From: Phocaeicola sp. | GTDB taxonomy: Bacteria; Bacteroidota; Bacteroidia; Bacteroidales; Bacteroidaceae | Reading direction: 5' to 3' | DNA length: 12,434 nucleotides | Assembly (NCBI GenBank): GCA_020026225.1 | Contig: JAHHQU010000063.1 | Span: 1 to 12,434, forward strand | In this document: positions 8,501 through 12,434 of the stretch, piece by piece | How positions within the stretch are numbered: position 1 is the stretch's first letter | Layout of the letters: the number at the start of each line of letters is the position of its first letter | Program-made: the position numbers and the translations under genes | The notes under the pieces: model-generated | Database searches by the model: none | What the model was told of the DNA's origin: nothing | What the model saw: only the letters and a program-made list of their open reading frames with translations

Positions 8501-9582
8501 TCATTGACAGGAAAAAGGCTCCATACTATACTTGCAAATTTTTCGGGATTCCCGTTCATATACTGAGAGAACAACGGATCCGCCAGTTGGAAGCGTTCAG
8601 CTCCCCCCATCCAAGTTCCAGCCCAAAGGTTTCCCACCCTATCCTTTTTCAAGGTGATAATGTACTTCTGCGATGAACCCTCATCCATGCGTTTATACTG
8701 CATCGTTTCCGGGTAGATTTCAAACAGCCCCTTTCCTTCCGTTCCAGCAAAGACTCTGCCGTCGACAAGAGCCATACACCGTACACATCCCACCGACTGG
8801 GCAAAAGTAGCCTTTACATACCATTTGGAATCCGACTTCATCAAACGAACGATTCCGCAGCTCGTACCAATCCAAAGTTCCTCCTCACTCACAGCAAGAA
8901 AAGATTGGATATACTGGGGCTCTTCGAAAGATACCATTCTCTCTATCAAAAAGGACTGATTGACAGGTCGTACGGAATACAATTCACAAGACTGTTCAGC
9001 CACAAAGACAGTACCGTCTATCTCCAAAAGCGCGTTGACGGTCTTGAACGGATGCGGAACCAACCGCCAATCTTGAGCCGTATGATCTTGCTCCAACAGC
9101 TTCCGATAATCATCAATATACCACAACTCACCCGATGAGCAACCTACCCAGATTCCATCGCCAGCCGACTTCATCACCACCTTCACGGTTTGAATGCCGC
9201 TGAGACTATCCAAGCCGTCCAATCTCCGAAAGAAGTCTTTCTGTTTATCAAAAATGAACAATCCACAATCCGTCGAACCTATCAGCAGATACCTCGCATC
9301 CAATTCCACCAATGTATTTACGATATTGGGAAATCCCGGAGTATTCTGTGCATGGTAGTTTTTAAACTGACTTCCATCAAAGACAGAAAGCCCTTTGTTC
9401 GTACAGAAATAAAAATAACCTTCGGCATCCTGCTCAATGCAATCGATGGTATTGGATGCCAGCCCGTCGGTTTTCTTGTAAAGCGAACAACTGCGATATT
9501 CATTCGCCTGTAGGTAACCTCCCCCATAAAACAAGAACAGAAAAAGCCCAAGCAATATTTTTGAAATAGTCATCTTCAACAT
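5584..9582 (-). CDS. Hybrid two-component system sensor/regulator (HTCS), AraC-type output
   Basis: A 1332-residue one-protein signal system. Order: signal peptide 1-26 (ends LQA); beta-propeller sensor about 27-640 with Reg_prop repeats such as LWIGTSCGI, VYVGTQGGG and IYVGTWGNG; Y_Y_Y domain about 645-765; one membrane helix 773-791; histidine kinase with phospho-acceptor H829 in NISHDLKTP; ATPase domain about 925-1040 with N949 (LLSNAIKY), D977 (ADTGIG) and the GTGIGLYL lid; receiver about 1068-1183 with D1074/D1075, phospho-acceptor D1117 (LILSDLF) and K1169 (EQKPF); AraC-type helix-turn-helix about 1225-1320. All key residues are present. The periplasmic half binds a glycan fragment and the cytoplasmic half activates genes. 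I chose the ATG at 9582; a TTG at 9642 adds 20 residues before the signal peptide and looks wrong, and ATG 9573 is also possible. Family certain; ligand unknown. Target genes are inferred to be the neighbouring enzymes. Confidence 0.97.
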   Translation of the reverse strand: MLKMTISKILLGLFLFLFYGGGYLQANEYRSCSLYKKTDGLASNTIDCIEQDAEGYFYFCTNKGLSVFDGSQFKNYHAQNTPGFPNIVNTLVELDARYLLIGSTDCGLFIFDKQKDFFRRLDGLDSLSGIQTVKVVMKSAGDGIWVGCSSGELWYIDDYRKLLEQDHTAQDWRLVPHPFKTVNALLEIDGTVFVAEQSCELYSVRPVNQSFLIERMVSFEEPQYIQSFLAVSEEELWIGTSCGIVRLMKSDSKWYVKATFAQSVGCVRCMALVDGRVFAGTEGKGLFEIYPETMQYKRMDEGSSQKYIITLKKDRVGNLWAGTWMGGAERFQLADPLFSQYMNGNPEKFASIVWSLFPVNDSLDRVYVGTQGGGLCMFRNDRQNITTWSDDYPSVSSIYADSVGTPIYVGTWGNGLKRFEPERGGYASLALPDFQHQRIFSISRFNRYELFVGTGASGLWLFNESTESARPLSFVDKSQGKSWVLNVRKVEKNRFGRGYWMATFNQGIFLFDLEEGEKVKILAHFPRIGKEPMQVASFFQDASGVWICTTNGLSFLECREEGYRLSRVSQLDGYYLADGCMEPHGLLLLASQDGLLVYHPERNDLRTYLSDYSIYRVLCSKGKVILGTSKGLISFLDKELLGNGSYGKPLIRSLSVNGTEIYPVESGKEGNPYIDEAVNYADTLILPAGNHNVKFMLSVLSPYCLSGSDALYYKMEGLDSYWSKAVPHDPYAEYRDLPAGSYTLHVRYNTPDNFGNERLLKVIKREFWWKTPLAFVVYALLLMASVVYWVVRSRLRYKKAFESRYEAIKRQKEEEVLQQKMRFFTNISHDLKTPLTLLITPLLELAKHPEMPEKFHPRLESMIANGNLLMKKMNKILNYRNSCLQDTSLSLETYPVRQLLYEIILPFKEYAERQGLTFEMSFPEEETGNRMMCTDRDKLESVLENLLSNAIKYTSEGGRVKVSSTLHDGNLLLEVADTGIGISEEDQPHVFDRYFRIASDGRGTGIGLYLVKQYVDLLKGSIEMESALSVGTMFRLCFPLEIQAASDEVEATDEGSQPIEWSDQENVLRILVVDDNKELREYLKQLFSPYYEVLEAADGSQALEVIQKTLPDLILSDLFMSGMDGLELCKNVKTHMKTSHIPFILLSAKDTVSTRMECWEAGADLFEQKPFNSQLLLANVANLLRNRNLLKYKYQIATPALSVAEQKEHEEKNLERQFLNEVNEGIERNLDKPELSVCELAEQLNMTQDQLYHKLKALSGMSPNQYIRTYRLNYAASLLRSGKFMVTEVLYRVGFNNPSYFTKCFKKQFGVLPSDYLNHAEECGDEGGEQNP

Positions 9583-9694
9583 GAAATAGTAATTAGTGAG
9601 TTTCACTGGAAAAACAGAAGATACAAGTAACAAGTGCAACAAACTCCCCCTATCTGCCTCCTTCGTTATACCGGTTCAAATACCCGGTCTTGTA

Positions 9695-9702
9695 CAAAGA
9701 TA
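9695..9702 (-). promoter_or_regulatory. Bacteroidota promoter for the hybrid two-component regulator
   Basis: The minus strand reads TATCTTTG, an exact TAnnTTTG match and identical to the GH89 element. A near-consensus -33 box TTGG (complement of 9722-9725) lies 19 bases upstream, the normal spacing. This is the best-supported promoter in the window. Transcription would start near 9690, with a leader of about 105 nt to the ATG at 9582. Confidence 0.6.
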
Positions 9703-9872
9703 TAATAAAATAGAAGAGAGACCAATCTTTCCCCCTGCAAATGAAATATCGGTGAACCGGAAATGTCCTATGAATCAAAGCCTCTGCCTCCGAATGGGCT
9801 CAAATAAGTATTTTCCCTAAAATGTAGTACAAATAACCCGAATTTTTGCTATTCACCAATGGATGAAAGGTG

Positions 9873-9880
9873 TAAATTTG
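9873..9880 (+). promoter_or_regulatory. Bacteroidota -7 promoter element for the beta-helix gene
   Basis: TAAATTTG matches TAnnTTTG exactly and lies 28 bases before the start codon, predicting a leader of about 22 nt. A TTTG at 9845-9848 could be the -33 box, but at 24 bases it is a few too far, which may mean that the promoter depends on an activator. Confidence 0.5.
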
Positions 9881-9908
9881 TATCGAAACCAAGACAATAT
9901 AGCACAAT

Positions 9909-11990
9909 ATGAACTGTTTTTATTTTTTACTGGCAATGACATTCTTCTTGACTGCATGCGAGTCGCACGAGAAGACACTCTATGTTTCTGCAAACACTTC
10001 AAACGAATACCAACCCGACGGAAGTAAAGAGAAGCCATATCCTAACATAGAGAATGCCCTTCAAGAAATACGTACTTTAAGGAATGCGGGAAACCGGGCA
10101 GTCATCAACGTCGAAGTATCCCAAGGAGAGTATTTTTTCAGTCACGGACACCTGCTCGACCGTACCATGTCGGATATAAACATCCTTGCAGCTCCCGGCG
10201 AAAAGGTAATCTTTACTGGCGGCAAGAACCTACCCTTATCCTCTCTTTCTGATTGTCAGATTGGAGACAATGCCGTCAAGCGAATCAGTCTGAAGGACTT
10301 GGGAATCGAACATTACGGAACCATCAAGAACGTTGGATTTGCCCGACCTTTCCAGAATGCATGGGCTGAACTATTTGTCAACGGCAAGCCTATGATGCTT
10401 TCACGCTGGCCCAATGAAGGGATGATTCCTATGGGAAAAATCTTAGAAAAAGGATCGGTTCCCCGACAAGATGACTTCTCCAACCGCGGTGCGGTCATGG
10501 AATACGATTCATTGAGAATCTCATCTTGGGAAGATACTGGAGATTTGTGGACAAGCGGTTATTTCAACGTAGGATATGCCGATGATGCCATCCGAATTGA
10601 AAAGTTGGACAAGCAGAAGCGGACTCTTACCACAGACGGACCTACGCTCTACGGATTTTCTTCTGGAAATGCCTGGAACAAATGGTATGCCTTCAATATC
10701 AAAGAAGAGACAGACCGTCCAGGTGAATATTATTTGAACCGTACCAATGGAGAGCTTTTCTTCATCTCCCCTGACTCCAGCATTAATACACTAGCACTGA
10801 GCATGCTGGAAGAACCCTTCTTCGATTTGAGAGAGGCATCCAACATCCGGATAGAAGGCATCACATTCGAATATTCGCGTGCTGCCCTCATCGCTATGTA
10901 TAAAACAAGTAACGTACAAATCAGCGATTGTGTGTTCCGAAATTCCGGCGACTTGGCTATCATCATGGGATTAGGAATCAAACCTTTTAAAGATTACCGA
11001 CACGAAGGTACAGGCGAAGCCGCTCATAAAACGGTAGGCAGCCTGCAGCAACACCTCTATAGCAACCAGACATTCAACAGAGAAGCGGGAAAAAACAACC
11101 TCATTGAACATTGTCATTTTTATAACCTCGGGGCTGGAGCTATCTCAATGGGTGGAGGCAACCGCTTGACATTGGAAGAAGGTAATAATACAGTCAGCAA
11201 TTGCCTCTTCCATTCCAACAACCGCATTGCCAAGTCCTACCGCCCAGCCATCCATATTACCGGAGTAGGCAATAAGATTATAAACTGTGAAATCTTTGAC
11301 ACTCCCAGTATGGCTATTCTGATGAACGGAAACAATCACCTCATAAAGAACAACTATATACATGACGTGTGCAAGGAAATAGAGGATCAGGGTGCCTTTT
11401 ATTACGGACGCAATCCATCGGAATGTGGAACTATAGTAGAAAACAATCTTTTTGCCAATATTCCATCAATCTACAGCACTTGTGCAATCTATCACGATGA
11501 CGGTGCTGGAGCATTGACTGTAAAAGACAACATCCTCTACCAAACAGGAAGATATGGAGTAATCATGGGCGGAGGTTCGGACAATCAATATGAAGGTAAC
11601 CTGTTCATTCATGGGAACCAAGCTGTACACGTAGACAACCGACTTCAAGGATGGGCTAAAGCGCTGTTACAAGAAGGAGGTATTTTCGAGAAACGGCTTC
11701 GGGAAGTCAATTATCGGGAAGAACCTTATCAATCTGCTTATCCGTTCTTGAAAGATTACTGGCCAAACGACAGTCTCCCTAAAAGAAATGTCTTCCGCAA
11801 AAACACGTTCATAGGTTTCAACGCATTGGCAGACAGCCCGGAATTCATAGACTGGTCGGAAAACGATTCCGTACAAGACTCTATTCACTTGGACAAGTTT
11901 GATAAGGAGACGCTACTTAAAGAGCTGAAACGCCGTAAATACCGAAACGATAAGGAATACAACTTTATAGGTATCAGAACCGAGAATTAG
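9909..11990 (+). CDS. Right-handed beta-helix lipoprotein, probable glycan-active enzyme (GH141-like, tentative)
   Basis: A 693-residue exported protein. Residues 1-17 form a lipoprotein signal with lipobox LTAC (C17). The next residues ESHEK are acidic, so surface display is possible. The N-terminal block (TLYVSANTS, then a DGSKEKPYPNIENAL segment) and the ELFVNGKPMMLSRWPN motif (154-169) are typical of a group of bacterial beta-helix proteins that includes family GH141. Repeats such as NIRIEGITF, NVQISDCVF, NKIINCEIF and HLIKNNYIHD run from about 300 to 640 and mark the parallel beta-helix. Two acidic clusters in the groove region, EDQGAFYYGR (D493) and YHDDGAGA (D530, D531), are likely catalytic. 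An insertion of about 40 residues (356-398) interrupts the coils; a charged tail closes the protein. It is transcribed away from the regulator. The fold is firm. Hydrolase versus lyase and the family number are inference; GH120 or an unassigned family are alternatives. Confidence 0.9.
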   Translation: MNCFYFLLAMTFFLTACESHEKTLYVSANTSNEYQPDGSKEKPYPNIENALQEIRTLRNAGNRAVINVEVSQGEYFFSHGHLLDRTMSDINILAAPGEKVIFTGGKNLPLSSLSDCQIGDNAVKRISLKDLGIEHYGTIKNVGFARPFQNAWAELFVNGKPMMLSRWPNEGMIPMGKILEKGSVPRQDDFSNRGAVMEYDSLRISSWEDTGDLWTSGYFNVGYADDAIRIEKLDKQKRTLTTDGPTLYGFSSGNAWNKWYAFNIKEETDRPGEYYLNRTNGELFFISPDSSINTLALSMLEEPFFDLREASNIRIEGITFEYSRAALIAMYKTSNVQISDCVFRNSGDLAIIMGLGIKPFKDYRHEGTGEAAHKTVGSLQQHLYSNQTFNREAGKNNLIEHCHFYNLGAGAISMGGGNRLTLEEGNNTVSNCLFHSNNRIAKSYRPAIHITGVGNKIINCEIFDTPSMAILMNGNNHLIKNNYIHDVCKEIEDQGAFYYGRNPSECGTIVENNLFANIPSIYSTCAIYHDDGAGALTVKDNILYQTGRYGVIMGGGSDNQYEGNLFIHGNQAVHVDNRLQGWAKALLQEGGIFEKRLREVNYREEPYQSAYPFLKDYWPNDSLPKRNVFRKNTFIGFNALADSPEFIDWSENDSVQDSIHLDKFDKETLLKELKRRKYRNDKEYNFIGIRTEN

Positions 11991-12023
11991 GACAATTGAA
12001 ATCAAACTTGAAAATCATTAATA

Positions 12024-12073
12024 AACCCGTTGGCGAAATTAAATCAGCACTGATATAATTCCGCCAACGGGTT
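12024..12073 (+). terminator. Strong hairpin terminator after the beta-helix gene
   Basis: AACCCGTTGGCG (12024-12035) pairs perfectly with CGCCAACGGGTT (12062-12073). Pairing continues inward with two mismatches (AATTA with TAATT, then ATCA with TGAT), so almost all 50 bases form one long stem with a four-base loop. It starts 33 bases after the stop codon. The following bases are only weakly T-rich. It may also stop minus-strand transcripts from the right edge. Confidence 0.75.
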
Positions 12074-12104
12074 AGTTTCATTGTAAAAGAAGACTTGCCA
12101 TAAC

Positions 12105-12144
12105 ATTAGGCAAACCCTAATACTTAGGAATATACGATTCCTAA
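12105..12144. repeat. Two adjacent hairpins built from TTAGG/CCTAA half-sites
   Basis: Hairpin one pairs ATTAGG (12105-12110) with CCTAAT (12116-12121) around five bases. Hairpin two pairs TTAGGAAT (12124-12131) with ATTCCTAA (12137-12144) around five bases. Together they give four copies of the same pentamer in alternating orientation within 40 bp. They lie just past the minus-strand stop codon at 12158, so the second could be the terminator of that frame; an operator or a recombination scar is also possible. Confidence 0.4.
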
Positions 12145-12157
12145 ATAACCTTTATAG

Positions 12158-12434
12158 TTACTTTAATATTATGTCCTTTTTGAGAAGTTCTTCAAACGTG
12201 TAAGGATATACTTTATCCATTACTTTTTTATATTCTTTAGTAAATAACGAATAAGTTTCGAGGGCTGAAGCATTCATTCGATTATGCTCATAAAATTTAA
12301 TCATTATAGATAAAGCTTGTTCATTTAACGAATCTATTGCCGAGGATGTAAATTAAACTGTGTCAGCAAAGAATAAAATAGGCTCAGTAGATAAATCATG
12401 GGGATAAATTCTTTCACTTTGGATTATTACCTAT
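12158..12434 (-). pseudogene. Interrupted reading frame, possible remnant of an unrecognised gene (partial)
   Basis: On the minus strand one frame reads 25 codons (12430-12356), hits TAA at 12353-12355, then continues for 64 codons in the same frame to the stop at 12158-12160. It also meets TAG at 12431-12433 at the window edge. Both halves look protein-like and run smoothly across the internal stop: HDLSTEPILFFADTV, stop, FTSSAIDSLNEQALSIM, then a lysine-rich end EELLKKDIILK. No good start codon or -7 element is seen for the second half alone. The DNA is clearly more AT-rich than the enzyme genes. I read it as a gene decayed by a point mutation, or less likely a chance frame. I do not recognise the family. 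The rest of the gene would lie to the right of the window. Confidence 0.4.

Larger units (their letters stand above)
9583..9908. other. Divergent intergenic region between regulator and beta-helix genes
   Basis: This 326-bp region carries one -7 element facing each way (9695-9702 minus, 9873-9880 plus). It also holds an 8-bp inverted pair, CCGGTTCA at 9671-9678 and TGAACCGG at 9753-9760, and a near-repeat of the first arm, ATACCGGT followed by ATACCCGGT (9668-9688). These flank the regulator promoter and could be operator half-sites, but pairs this short arise by chance. A 74-codon open frame on the plus strand (9596-9820) shows no signal, motif or spacing that suggests a gene. Confidence 0.5.

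Noticed and set aside
9583..9642. Upstream TTG start adding 20 residues to the regulator
   Set aside because: It would put a hydrophobic stretch without positive charge before a good signal peptide; the ATG at 9582 gives a normal exported sensor. A purine-rich stretch before the TTG is noted but not decisive.
9596..9820. Plus-strand 74-codon frame in the regulator/beta-helix intergenic region
   Set aside because: It overlaps the regulator promoter and leader and has no homology-like motif, so it is most likely a chance frame.
1..12434. CRISPR array, insertion sequence, phage genes, tRNA or rRNA
   Set aside because: No regularly spaced repeats, transposase or integrase motifs, terminal inverted repeats or RNA-gene signatures were seen on either strand.

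Overview
The window looks like a chromosomal segment of a gut-type Bacteroidota (Bacteroides, Phocaeicola or a near relative). Three things point there. It holds a hybrid two-component system (periplasmic beta-propeller sensor, kinase, receiver and AraC output in one protein). It is rich in secreted glycosidases. Matches to the Bacteroidota -7 promoter element TAnnTTTG lie upstream of all four large genes, in place of sigma70-type boxes. Ribosome binding sites are AT-rich without clear Shine-Dalgarno sequences, which also fits.

Layout from left to right: a GH89 alpha-N-acetylglucosaminidase on the minus strand (132-2624), a 456-bp divergent intergenic region, a GH3 beta-glycosidase on the plus strand (3081-5459), a convergent gap with a perfect 15-bp hairpin, the hybrid two-component regulator on the minus strand (5584-9582), a second divergent intergenic region of 326 bp, a right-handed beta-helix lipoprotein on the plus strand (9909-11990), and a strong terminator hairpin. 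The last 280 bp are visibly more AT-rich. They hold a minus-strand reading frame interrupted by stop codons, probably the remnant or tail of an unrelated gene, next to a small cluster of hairpins built on TTAGG/CCTAA.

The four large genes alternate strand (-, +, -, +), so each must be transcribed from its own promoter. The most economical reading is a small glycan-use locus. The regulator would sense an oligosaccharide in the periplasm. The three enzymes carry export signals and would act in the periplasm or at the outer membrane: GH89 removes terminal alpha-GlcNAc, GH3 removes a terminal beta-linked sugar, and the beta-helix protein is probably a glycoside hydrolase or lyase of unresolved specificity. 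No SusC/SusD pair lies in the window, so the locus is either an accessory enzyme cluster or continues outside it. The substrate cannot be read from the sequence. I see no phage, transposon, CRISPR, tRNA or rRNA. The least ordinary parts are the unclassified beta-helix protein, the C-terminal extension of the GH89 enzyme, and the degenerate right edge.
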